Positions 10,877 to 18,591 of a stretch of DNA of 64,000 bases are shown piece by piece. The notes beneath the pieces were generated by a model, which saw nothing but the letters and a program-made list of their open reading frames with translations, was not told where the DNA came from and did not search any database. Source of the DNA: Paenibacillus sp. sptzw28 (GTDB lineage Bacteria; Bacillota; Bacilli; Paenibacillales; Paenibacillaceae); NCBI RefSeq assembly GCF_019550795.1, contig NZ_CP080545.1, positions 2,499,501 through 2,563,500 on the forward strand, written 5' to 3'. Made by a program: the position numbers and the translations under genes. Numbering within the stretch: the stretch's first letter is position 1; every line of letters begins with the position of its first letter.

Positions 10877-11746
10877 TTACTTCGCATCGTCGTGCGCAAA
10901 ACTTATGTTTGCCGGGGTTCCTTTAAGCGAATGGTTAGGCCGGCGGCTCCTTAGGCTCATGTTCAAGGCGCTTAACCTCATTCCTACTGTCGATGCAAAT
11001 ACTCCAAGAATCAGACCGCCGCCCATATCAATCAACCAGTGAATACCGAGATAAAATATTGCAAAAATGATCATTACTGCGCTAATACTGCATAACCAGG
11101 CCCATCGTTTATTGCCTGAACGGATCGCGAGGACGGCAAGTGTTACGGAAATTGAAGTATGCAGGCTGGGGAAGCAGTTGTTGATTCCGGATAAAGAACG
11201 GTATTCGGTTTCGAAATTAGGGAAAACATCAAGCATAAGAAAGCGCACGCTTGAATCGTGAGCCCATACTTCATTGACTGGAAAGAACAGATAGAACGGA
11301 ATCGCGACAAGATAATTAACCATGATGGCGTAGCAGATTGCATAATACATTCTTCGGCTTTTCTCCTGATACGTATAAATTCCGACGGATGCAATAAGGA
11401 GCGCCTGAAAAACAACCACATACATCACTGCCAGAACCGCAGTCAAAATATCGTTGTGGAAGGTATGCTGCAAATTCGCCACGAAATGGCCTTCGATCGA
11501 CTGAAATAAAGAGGTGAAATCGTGAGTTCCACTCATGTTTGCCTCAATCGAAAGCTCTAATTTGTTACAAAACAAGATGAGCATCAGAGCTGCAAAATGG
11601 AAAAGGTACTTACGATTTACAGCCATCTCCCGAACAAACAATCCGCCGATGCGAAATGGATTTGTCCGTGCGCCATATGCAAGAAGAACAACGACAGCAA
11701 TCATCGTATAAATTCCAACGGTTGTCATATTATGAAATAAGTTCAT
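10877..11746 (-). CDS. PAP2-superfamily integral membrane phosphatase
   Basis: 289-aa polytopic membrane protein with about six predicted helices. The phosphatase motifs NCFPSLHTS (motif C2, with its His) and FYLGIHWLIDMGGG (motif C3, His and Asp) are present near residues 190-240, in the arrangement seen in PAP2/inositol-phosphorylceramide-synthase-like proteins; motif C1 is weak. Likely substrates are lipid or isoprenoid phosphates, but nothing here fixes one. GGGGGAAAG lies before ATG 11746. Monocistronic and opposite to yajC. An extended -10 (TGC TATACT, minus strand, 11796-11801) could be its promoter. Confidence 0.75.
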   Translation of the reverse strand: MNLFHNMTTVGIYTMIAVVVLLAYGARTNPFRIGGLFVREMAVNRKYLFHFAALMLILFCNKLELSIEANMSGTHDFTSLFQSIEGHFVANLQHTFHNDILTAVLAVMYVVVFQALLIASVGIYTYQEKSRRMYYAICYAIMVNYLVAIPFYLFFPVNEVWAHDSSVRFLMLDVFPNFETEYRSLSGINNCFPSLHTSISVTLAVLAIRSGNKRWAWLCSISAVMIIFAIFYLGIHWLIDMGGGLILGVFASTVGMRLSALNMSLRSRRPNHSLKGTPANISFAHDDAK

Positions 11747-11795
11747 GGTGGTGTCTTTCCCCCTAAAACCAAAATCGCCCGATTCAACTCGACTT

Positions 11796-11801
11796 AGTAT
11801 A
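11796..11801 (-). promoter_or_regulatory. Candidate extended -10 for the PAP2 gene
   Basis: On the minus strand TATACT (11796-11801) is preceded by TG plus one base; no good -35 is seen. An 8-bp inverted repeat, AATCGCCC (11773-11780) and GGGCGATT (11815-11822), flanks it. Confidence 0.3.
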
Positions 11802-11855
11802 GCACATTTTTAAGGGGCGATTACAACTTGATGGTGTTCCTAAGATGTATGCAGT

Positions 11856-12266
11856 TTATGACCGCTTAGCGTTAACGCCGATAATGCCGCCGAATGAACC
11901 GCATGCCAGGGTCTCTCCGAGCATAGTGAGCGTTCGAAGGCTGACGCCTGAATTTGACGCCAGAAAGCTGATAAGAAGCACAAGAAGGCCATACACAATG
12001 CCCAGCAAAGCGCCGTAGTACCAGCCGCGTTGGCCGGCGCGTTTACCGGCTACAAAACCTCCTGCAAGAGCTGCCAAGCCGTGTACGGCCAAGCTGTAGA
12101 GAGGAAGCTCACTCTCATGCATACTTCCCCAGCGCAGCAGCGATGCAAGCAGGAGCGCCCCCACGGCCAGCCAAATGGCCGAATATAATATCCCGGAAAG
12201 CATCGGTGATGTAATTTGCGCCTTAGGAACATTTTTCATTGATTTCATCGGATTGATCGAACTCAT
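11856..12266 (-). CDS. YrzE-like membrane protein (TIGR04086 family)
   Basis: Small integral membrane protein of about 136 aa with four hydrophobic helices and the glycine-rich motif LAALAGGFVAGKRAGQRGWYYGALLGIVYGLL typical of TIGR04086 proteins such as B. subtilis YrzE (motif about residues 66-97). Function is unknown. The preferred start is ATG 12266 with GAGAGG about ten bases upstream; ATG 12275, three codons earlier, lies too close to that site. In B. subtilis the homologue lies in the same interval between yajC and spoVB, which supports the assignment. Confidence 0.75.
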   Translation of the reverse strand: MSSINPMKSMKNVPKAQITSPMLSGILYSAIWLAVGALLLASLLRWGSMHESELPLYSLAVHGLAALAGGFVAGKRAGQRGWYYGALLGIVYGLLVLLISFLASNSGVSLRTLTMLGETLACGSFGGIIGVNAKRS

Positions 12267-12275
12267 CGGATTCAT

Positions 12276-12533
12276 CCTCTCTTATCGTTTATTCACGGGT
12301 TCGGTTAGTACAACATATGGTCAAGCAGCCCGAAATAGTACAAGCGAGCTTCGATGCACGTCTTCTTTTTTGCCAAATTCAAAAAGTGCCTTTCTGCTGC
12401 TCGCTTGGCTCTCTTGCCAGAAATTGCGCCGGCAGCCTTCCGTATGAGTGAACGTCCAGCAGGTGACAATAACAGCACGACCGGCTGGCCCTCAAAGCGG
12501 CGGCCTTTGCGGATAAGGAGGTGTCGGTTTCCG
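12276..12533. other. Divergent intergenic region before the DUF421 gene
   Basis: 258 bases. An in-frame ORF extends through it upstream of DUF421, but without a ribosome site; the only clear signal is GATAAGGAGG (12512-12521) for the DUF421 start. I see no promoter that I would defend. Confidence 0.4.
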
Positions 12534-13241
12534 TTGGAAATATGGAATCTGTTGATCCGTACGGCTTTGATCTATGTAATCGTGTTTTTTATTATGCGTT
12601 TTATGGGGAAAAGGGAGATCGGCAAGCTGTCGGTATTCGATCTTGTAATCTCCGTCATGATTGCCGAAATCGCGGTAATCGTCATCGAGGATACGAAGCG
12701 GCCGATTATTGACGGGATACTGCCAATGGCGCTGCTGATGCTTATACAAATCGGAATGGCCATTGTCATGTTAAAAAACCGCCGGCTGCGGTTATTGTTT
12801 GAAGGGAAACCTGTAGTGCTCGTAGAGCGGGGCAAGTTAAACAGGCAAGAAATGCGAAAGCAGCGGTACAGCCTTGACGATCTTATGATGCAGCTTCGCG
12901 AAAATCAGGTTTCATCGATTGCCGACGTCGATTTCGCGATATTGGAGACGAGCGGCAAACTTTCGGTTATAAGAAAAGACAATGTTCATACGGGGGCCGA
13001 GGGCCTGCAGCAAAGATCGCATAAATCGCAGACAGATGCGCTCCCGGAGCGGTTTCGCTTCGAGTCGCTTCCGGTGGCTCTTATCATGGATGGAAAACTG
13101 CTGAGAAATAATTTGGAGAAGCTTGGTAAAGATCGGTTCTGGCTTAACAAAGCGCTTCGCCAAAGAGGAGTGACCGATTTTAAACAAGTATATTTGTGCA
13201 CGGTTGACCATAGAGGGAATTTGTATATCGACTGGCGCTGA
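12534..13241 (+). CDS. DUF421 membrane protein (YetF/YrbG family)
   Basis: About 235 aa. Three N-terminal transmembrane helices (LLIRTALIYVIVFFIMRFMG, then VFDLVISVMIAEIAV and ILPMALLMLIQIGMAIV) precede a soluble YetF-type domain containing KPVVLVERGKLNRQEMRKQRYSLDDLMMQLRENQVSSIADV, residues about 100-140. The family is associated with spores and membranes in Bacillus but has no settled function. TTG 12534 was chosen because AAGGAGG at 12515-12521 fits it and translation begins LEIWNLLIRT like relatives. It matches B. subtilis yrbG by position next to spoVB. Confidence 0.8.
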   Translation: MEIWNLLIRTALIYVIVFFIMRFMGKREIGKLSVFDLVISVMIAEIAVIVIEDTKRPIIDGILPMALLMLIQIGMAIVMLKNRRLRLLFEGKPVVLVERGKLNRQEMRKQRYSLDDLMMQLRENQVSSIADVDFAILETSGKLSVIRKDNVHTGAEGLQQRSHKSQTDALPERFRFESLPVALIMDGKLLRNNLEKLGKDRFWLNKALRQRGVTDFKQVYLCTVDHRGNLYIDWR

Positions 13242-13293
13242 AACGGGTCCGGATCTCTTTGCTGGAGAGCGCCGGAACCGTCTATTTGCGTCT

Positions 13294-14883
13294 TCACTGA
13301 AACCATTTTCCGACCAGAGGGATACGGGCAATGTCATGCCGGTCAATGATTCGCAGCCGAACCATTAGAAACATGTAAATAACAAGACCTATCAGACAGG
13401 CGAGAGACATATTTTGCCACAAGGCAGGAAGCGCCTGACGATTCATCATCCATAAAGACACGGCGCCCATGATGACCATAGCTGCTCCCACTTTGACAAA
13501 GTCGAGCATATGCATTCGAAATCCGATGAAGCGCATAACACTGATCCAATGCAGCACGGTAACGAGCACGATATTGATATTAATGGCAATAAGCGCGCCA
13601 TAAATGCCGAGATCGGGGTCGGAAGCCAATTTCACGATAAGCAGCAGCTTTACGACCGCCCCGATAAACGTGTTCATCAGGGCGGTTGAAGGCTTATCGA
13701 GCGCTTGCAAAGCCGCCTGCAGGGGAGCTTGCAAATAAATAAAAAGACCGATAGGAGCCATCCATTTCAACATGGGAGCAATCTCCGCATGATTGTACAA
13801 TATGCGGCAGATCGGTTCTGCGAACAAAGCCATGACGACGATAAACGGGGCCCCGCTGACAAGTGCGAGCCGCATCGATTGGTGAAGCCGTTTGTGAATC
13901 GTTGACCGGTCACCTCTTGCCGCGGCTTCGGAAAGGGAGGGGACGAGCGAGACGGCGAGTGAATATGTGAGCGCTGTCGGAAGCAGAAGGATCGGGATTA
14001 TCATGCCTTGCAGCGCACCGTATTGCGCGGTAGCAATTCCGGTGGCGATTCCCGCGGCCGCCAAAGCGCGGGCCGTAAGGATGGATTCGAGTAAATAAGA
14101 GAATGACCCGATCATTCTGCTGGCCGTTACAGGCACGGAGAGGCTAATAAGCCGGCGCAGCACCGGCTCGGGCTTAACCGGGCGCGAGGACGAGCCGCTT
14201 GGGTTTAAAGAATCAGTTCCGGAAGACGGCGGCCTGTCGGCAGGCTGGCGCCGCTTCTCCCTTACATACTGCCAGAGCAGCACGGTAAACCCGGCGATTT
14301 CCCCGGCAACGACTCCGATCATGGCACCTGCGGCAGCCCAGGCAATGCCGAGCGGCAGGAGCCAACTGGCGAAGAGGAGCGCAAAGATGATCCGGATAAT
14401 TGTCTCCACCGTTTGAGATATTGCGGTCGGAACCATATTTTGTTTGCCTTGAAAATACCCCCGGTATACGGAGGATATGCCGATGATAATGAGCAGGGGA
14501 CTCATTACCAGCAGGGTTTGGTGAACCCTGGAATCGGTCATGAGATGCCTTGTGATCCAGGGAATCAGAAGCAGAAATATGACCGTGAGTAGCGAAGAAA
14601 GCACGACAGTAAGTGCCATAGCCGTTCGGAAAATTTGTTTGACCCGCGCCTGATCGCCCTTGGATTCGGCTTCTGCAATCCATTTGGCGACGGCAAGCGG
14701 GATTCCTCCGGTCAAGAAAGTAAGGAGTACGATCAAGAACGGATAGCCAAGCTGGTAGAGTCCAACCCCCTCGGCTCCGATGATCCGCGGCAGCGCAATA
14801 CGTGGAATGAAAGCGAGAATGCGGTTTATGACGCCTGCAGTGAGTAAGATGAGCGCTCCTTTAATAAATGTTTGCTTGGTCAC
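13294..14883 (-). CDS. spoVB: Stage V sporulation protein B (SpoVB)
   Basis: 529-aa polytopic protein of the MOP/MurJ-like flippase superfamily with about 14 helices. SpoVB is needed for spore cortex synthesis, presumably by moving a lipid-linked peptidoglycan precursor. The N terminus GALILLTAGVINRILAFIPRIALPRIIGAEGVGLYQL is characteristic, followed by GIPLAVAKWIAEAESKGD. A hydrophilic Pro/Ser-rich loop of about 25 residues (near 210-235) is the only variable segment. GTG 14883 is used, with AGAGGG seven bases upstream. Transcribed opposite to DUF421 and comN, as in B. subtilis. Confidence 0.9.
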   Translation of the reverse strand: MTKQTFIKGALILLTAGVINRILAFIPRIALPRIIGAEGVGLYQLGYPFLIVLLTFLTGGIPLAVAKWIAEAESKGDQARVKQIFRTAMALTVVLSSLLTVIFLLLIPWITRHLMTDSRVHQTLLVMSPLLIIIGISSVYRGYFQGKQNMVPTAISQTVETIIRIIFALLFASWLLPLGIAWAAAGAMIGVVAGEIAGFTVLLWQYVREKRRQPADRPPSSGTDSLNPSGSSSRPVKPEPVLRRLISLSVPVTASRMIGSFSYLLESILTARALAAAGIATGIATAQYGALQGMIIPILLLPTALTYSLAVSLVPSLSEAAARGDRSTIHKRLHQSMRLALVSGAPFIVVMALFAEPICRILYNHAEIAPMLKWMAPIGLFIYLQAPLQAALQALDKPSTALMNTFIGAVVKLLLIVKLASDPDLGIYGALIAININIVLVTVLHWISVMRFIGFRMHMLDFVKVGAAMVIMGAVSLWMMNRQALPALWQNMSLACLIGLVIYMFLMVRLRIIDRHDIARIPLVGKWFQ

Positions 14884-15073
14884 GGTCGTTCCCTCTTTCT
14901 TCTGCTATCGAATGGCGGTCGTATCCGGATTGCATGCAGGACCAACATGTCCTATCTCCATGTTTATGCGGAGCATGTCCATAATCATGCAGCCATTTTT
15001 TAATGAGGGTGCAGGAATTGCGGCCGGCGATAGCGAATTCATAAGCAAAGAGAATACGTAAGGAGGCCATGCG

Positions 15074-15334
15074 ATGGCGGACGAAGACACGCCGATGACT
15101 ACCGAAGAGTGGAACGCGACCATTGAATCGTTGTGCGACAGCAAGGCGGCGGAGTTTAGGCTGGTCGGCTACGAGCATGTGACAGGGAAAGAAATTTGGG
15201 AGTGCGTAAGCGATAAATATGCAAAAACCGGAGAGCCGGCCATGCACCAAGTGGTGAACGATATTTTGTCGCTCAAGGTAACCAGATTTATGAATTTCAT
15301 GACGCTAAACGCGTATAGAGGTACCCATTTTTAA
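15074..15334 (+). CDS. comN: ComN-type post-transcriptional regulator
   Basis: 86-aa soluble protein of the ComN/YrzD family, described in B. subtilis as a post-transcriptional regulator of late competence genes (comE) through interaction with DivIVA. The characteristic pattern is here: a short acidic start, then SLCDSKAAEFRLVGYEHVTGKEIWECVSDKYAKT and ILSLKVTRFMNFMTLNAYRG. AAGGAGG (15060-15066) lies before ATG 15074. It lies between spoVB and secD as in B. subtilis. The stop codon is inside a terminator hairpin. Confidence 0.85.
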   Translation: MADEDTPMTTEEWNATIESLCDSKAAEFRLVGYEHVTGKEIWECVSDKYAKTGEPAMHQVVNDILSLKVTRFMNFMTLNAYRGTHF

Positions 15335-15353
15335 TAGATGGGCCTTTTTTTTT
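15318..15353 (+). terminator. Terminator overlapping the comN stop
   Basis: CCCAT (15324-15328) pairs with ATGGG (15338-15342), extended by AGG/CCT; the stop codon is in the loop, and nine T follow (15345-15353). The T run merges into the secD -35. Confidence 0.75.
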
Positions 15354-15380
15354 GACTCGATTTTGCGCCATCGTTATAAT
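15352..15380 (+). promoter_or_regulatory. Sigma-A promoter of secD
   Basis: TTGACT (15352-15357), 17-bp spacer, perfect TATAAT (15375-15380). It abuts the comN terminator, so the secD-secF unit starts where comN transcription ends. Confidence 0.85.
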
Positions 15381-15422
15381 AGGAATATTGACAAGCGAAC
15401 TTAAGGGGGAACTAAGGGTATT

Positions 15423-16685
15423 ATGAATCGTCTGCTAGCGTTCGTTCTCATCGTCGTCGTATCACTCGGCGTCGTTGGTGCAACAAGCCCGTATATCTTG
15501 GACAAGGTCAAGCTTGGCCTCGATTTGAAGGGTGGATTTGAAATTTTGTACGAAGCGCAGCCTCTTGAAGCGGGCGGCAAAGTAACCAAGGAATCGCTTA
15601 TTGAAACGGCCAGAAGTCTCGAAGAACGGGCCAACGCTACAGGTGTCGCCGAGCCGGACGTTACCACCGAAGGCACGAACAGGATTCGCGTTAAGATCGC
15701 CGGAGTAAGCGACGAAGCCAAGGTACGCGATATTCTCAAGAAGCCGGCCGACTTGACATTCCGAAGCGCGCAAGGCTGCGCTCCGGACAAGGGCTATTGT
15801 AAAATCGAACTTCGCGGGAACGACTTCGTGCAGAACGGCGCAGACGTCCGCCAAACAAATCTCAATGAGTATGAAATTTCGATTAAGTTGAAGAGCGCCA
15901 GCAAGTTTGCCGAGGTCACACGGGAGGTTGCCAAACTGGCCCCGAATAACCAGCTTGCCATTTTCCTCGACGACCGCGAGCTTTCCGCACCTAACGTTTC
16001 GAGGGAGATTAACAGCAATGAAGCTGTAATCACCGGGAATTTTACGCGGGATGAAGCTACGGAACTCAAAAACACGATAAACCTGGGCGCCCTGCCGCTT
16101 AAACTGACAGAGAAATATACCCAAAGCGTAGGCGCTACGCTGGGGTTGCAGTCATTACAGGAAACACTGTTTGCCGGCTTACTGGCCACTGTGGTCATCC
16201 TGCTGTTTATGATCTTTTTTTACAGATTGCCGGGGATCATCGCCAGCGTATCGATCATTATCTTCATCTGGCTGCTGCTGCTTGGCTTTAACCTGATCGA
16301 CGCAACCCTCACGCTGCCGGGTATAGCCGCATTTATTCTTGGTATAGGGATGGCTGTCGACGCCAACATCATTATGGCAGAGCGGATCAAAGAGGAGATG
16401 CGCAGCGGCAAGAGCATCATGTCGTCGCAAAAAGCCGGTTCCAAAAACTCGTTCCGGACCATTATCGACGCTCATGTGACTACGGCTATCGCAGGCCTTG
16501 TGATGTTCTTTATCGGGACAGGCTCCGTCAGGGGCTTTGCGGTTATTCTCATTCTCACTATTATAGTCAGTATTCTGACCAACGTGTTTATTTCACGCAT
16601 GCTCCTTTCGATGCTAATACGAAGCAATGCTGTGAAGAAACCGGCATACTTCGGAGTAAAGGAGGAAGAAATTCGTGCGCTTTAA
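15423..16685 (+). CDS. secD: Protein translocase subunit SecD
   Basis: Membrane protein (420 aa) that uses the proton motive force to help protein export through SecYEG. Layout: one N-terminal helix (about 4-24), a large extracytoplasmic P1-type region starting KLGLDLKGGFEILYE and ending around LPLKLTEKYTQSVGATLG, then five helices (about 240-410) with the conserved PGIAAFILGIGMAVDANIIMAERIKEE stretch. ATG 15423 follows an AAGGGGGAA site. It overlaps secF by 11 bases. B. subtilis has a fused SecDF; separate genes are typical of Paenibacillaceae. Confidence 0.95.
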   Translation: MNRLLAFVLIVVVSLGVVGATSPYILDKVKLGLDLKGGFEILYEAQPLEAGGKVTKESLIETARSLEERANATGVAEPDVTTEGTNRIRVKIAGVSDEAKVRDILKKPADLTFRSAQGCAPDKGYCKIELRGNDFVQNGADVRQTNLNEYEISIKLKSASKFAEVTREVAKLAPNNQLAIFLDDRELSAPNVSREINSNEAVITGNFTRDEATELKNTINLGALPLKLTEKYTQSVGATLGLQSLQETLFAGLLATVVILLFMIFFYRLPGIIASVSIIIFIWLLLLGFNLIDATLTLPGIAAFILGIGMAVDANIIMAERIKEEMRSGKSIMSSQKAGSKNSFRTIIDAHVTTAIAGLVMFFIGTGSVRGFAVILILTIIVSILTNVFISRMLLSMLIRSNAVKKPAYFGVKEEEIRAL

Positions 16686-17598
16686 TTATGCATCCAACCT
16701 AAAATTCGACTTTGTCAAGAAGGCCCGTTATTTCTTCATCTTTTCACTAATCATTACCGTACTCGGCATTCTTGCTCTTGGTATATTCGGCCTGAATTAT
16801 GGCGTTGATTTCCGCGCAGGTTCCAGTGTCGATATAGCGGTAAATAAAGACTTGACCGGCCAGAAAGGCGAGATTGAGAAATTCCTTGCCGATAACGGAC
16901 TTGGAAGCCCGCAAATGACGGTCGTCCCTGACCGCGTAACGATGCGCTTTCCCAACATCCTTACGACTGATCAGGAGAATACGCTGAAGCAAGGGTTTGC
17001 CACTAATTTCGATAAGGATGCCTCTGCGGAGGTGAATACCGTCGATGTGGAAATCGCAAAAGAGCTGCAGTGGAATGCAATAAAAGCGGTCCTTATCGCG
17101 AGTATCGGTATTGTCATCTATGTCAGTATCCGGTTCGAGTGGCGATTTGCGGTCGCGGCGATTGTGGCGCTGCTGCATGACGCTTTTATTGTAATCAGTC
17201 TCTTCTCCATACTAAGGCTTGAAGTAGATCTGCCGTTTATCGTAGCGGTCCTGACCATTATCGGTTACTCCATTAACGATACGATCGTTATCTTCGACCG
17301 TATCCGCGAGAATCTGCGTTTTGCGAAAATCAAAAAGCCGGAAGATCTGGACAAGCTGGTCAACGCAAGCGTAGGGCAGACGTTTACCCGGTCGATCAAT
17401 ACCGTCCTTACGGTTGTCCTCGCTGCGGTGTGCCTGCTTATTTTCGGAAGCGCCTCGATCAAATTGTTCTCGCTTGCGATCTTGTTCGGTCTTGTGAGCG
17501 GCGCATATTCGTCGATCTTTATCGCAAGCCCGCTCTGGCTGTTTTTGAAAAAAAAGCAGAACATGAAACCCGCAGTCAAATCACAGGCAGCTTCATAG
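16675..17598 (+). CDS. secF: Protein translocase subunit SecF
   Basis: 307-aa partner of SecD. Six helices with a short first periplasmic domain; family landmarks are LNYGVDFRAGSSVDI (about 42-56), IYVSIRFEWRFAVAAIVALLHDAFIVISLFSIL, and IGYSINDTIVIFDRIREN (about 195-212). The GTG start (RFNYASNLKFDFVKKARYFF follows) has AAGGAGGAAG upstream inside the secD coding end, which decides it over internal codons. Length and order are as expected for an independent SecF. Confidence 0.95.
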   Translation: MRFNYASNLKFDFVKKARYFFIFSLIITVLGILALGIFGLNYGVDFRAGSSVDIAVNKDLTGQKGEIEKFLADNGLGSPQMTVVPDRVTMRFPNILTTDQENTLKQGFATNFDKDASAEVNTVDVEIAKELQWNAIKAVLIASIGIVIYVSIRFEWRFAVAAIVALLHDAFIVISLFSILRLEVDLPFIVAVLTIIGYSINDTIVIFDRIRENLRFAKIKKPEDLDKLVNASVGQTFTRSINTVLTVVLAAVCLLIFGSASIKLFSLAILFGLVSGAYSSIFIASPLWLFLKKKQNMKPAVKSQAAS

Positions 17599-17638
17599 AA
17601 TAAACAACCGGTTGTAAATCAGTAATAAGGAGGCGTCC

Positions 17639-18550
17639 ATGTCAGCGAAACAGCGTTACTCCAAGGCGGAGTCTGCAGCATGGACCGGGCTTCTCGGCAA
17701 TGTCTGCATTGCAGCGGTGAAAGGCGGAATCGGTTTACAGGCAGGCAGCAAAACGCTGCTAGCCGATGCGTGCCGTTCCGCTTCCGATGCGGCGTCATCG
17801 TTTGTCTCTTTGACCGGCATCAGGCGCAGCCGCAAGCTTGGTGCGCCTGACGCTCCGGCACCGGCCGTGCGTGGTCGTACGGAGGCTGCAGCGGGTGTAA
17901 TGGCATCGATTCTGTTAATGATCGTCGGTCTGGAAATCGGCATATCCGCAATCAGATCAATTGCAGAAGGAATCGACAAAGGTCCGTCGTGGCAAGCGGC
18001 TGCGGTTGTCGTGCTCGCCATTGCCTTGAAGGAGCTATTCTTTCCGGTGAAGGAAAGGAGAACGGACCTTTATGCCTCCCTTGCAGCCATTGTCGGAACG
18101 GGGGGAGCTGCGCTGGGCAAACCTCTTGGTTTACCGGTTCTGTACTATTTTGACCCGGCAGCATCGCTTATCATCGTTGTGATTGTGTTTACCAGCAGCT
18201 ACCGCGTCGCCTCGGCATCGGTCTTGAGAAGCCGTTCATACCAGGTGGAGCCTGCTGACATGAATGAGTTCAAAGCTGCGGTACAGCGAATTGAAGGCGT
18301 TATTACGGTAGAGGAGCTTCGTGCACGCGAGCATGGCCACTACGTGGTTGCGGATGTCGTTATAAGCGTGAATCCGCGTATTACGGTGCTGGAAGGCAAT
18401 GAGATAGCGAAACGGGTCAAATACTTCCTAATGAAGCGGTTCAGCCATGTCATGGATGTATCTGTTCATGTCGAGCCTTACGATCCCGGTTATCCGTACA
18501 AATCGAATCACGATCCGAATCAGGAGCATATACCTACGCTGCTGCAGTAG
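17639..18550 (+). CDS. Cation diffusion facilitator-family protein with altered metal site
   Basis: 303 aa, with six predicted helices and the cytoplasmic CDF dimerisation domain (about 205-290). In typical CDF zinc exporters, helix 2 has HxxxD and helix 5 HxxxD. Here helix 2 reads LLADACRSASDAASS, so the His position is Arg while the Asp remains, and helix 5 reads KERRTDLYASLAA, with Glu in the His position and Asp kept. Fold membership is clear, but zinc transport is doubtful and another cation, or loss of transport, is possible. AAGGAGG precedes ATG 17639. It lies between secF and recJ; the stop codon is in a terminator loop. Confidence 0.75.
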   Translation: MSAKQRYSKAESAAWTGLLGNVCIAAVKGGIGLQAGSKTLLADACRSASDAASSFVSLTGIRRSRKLGAPDAPAPAVRGRTEAAAGVMASILLMIVGLEIGISAIRSIAEGIDKGPSWQAAAVVVLAIALKELFFPVKERRTDLYASLAAIVGTGGAALGKPLGLPVLYYFDPAASLIIVVIVFTSSYRVASASVLRSRSYQVEPADMNEFKAAVQRIEGVITVEELRAREHGHYVVADVVISVNPRITVLEGNEIAKRVKYFLMKRFSHVMDVSVHVEPYDPGYPYKSNHDPNQEHIPTLLQ

Positions 18551-18571
18551 CAGCAGCGTTTTGTTTTTTTT
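18536..18571 (+). terminator. Terminator at the end of the CDF gene
   Basis: ACGCTGCTG (18536-18544), loop CAGTAG containing the stop, CAGCAGCGT (18551-18559), then TTTTGTTTTTTTT. A nine-base-pair stem; one of the best terminators in the window. recJ starts only 21 bases beyond it. Confidence 0.85.
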
Positions 18572-18591
18572 ATTATAAGGGAGGTGCCATA

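Noticed and set aside
13242..13293. Hairpin between DUF421 and spoVB as a bidirectional terminator
   Set aside because: Imperfect pairing and no T tract on either strand; not strong enough to list.
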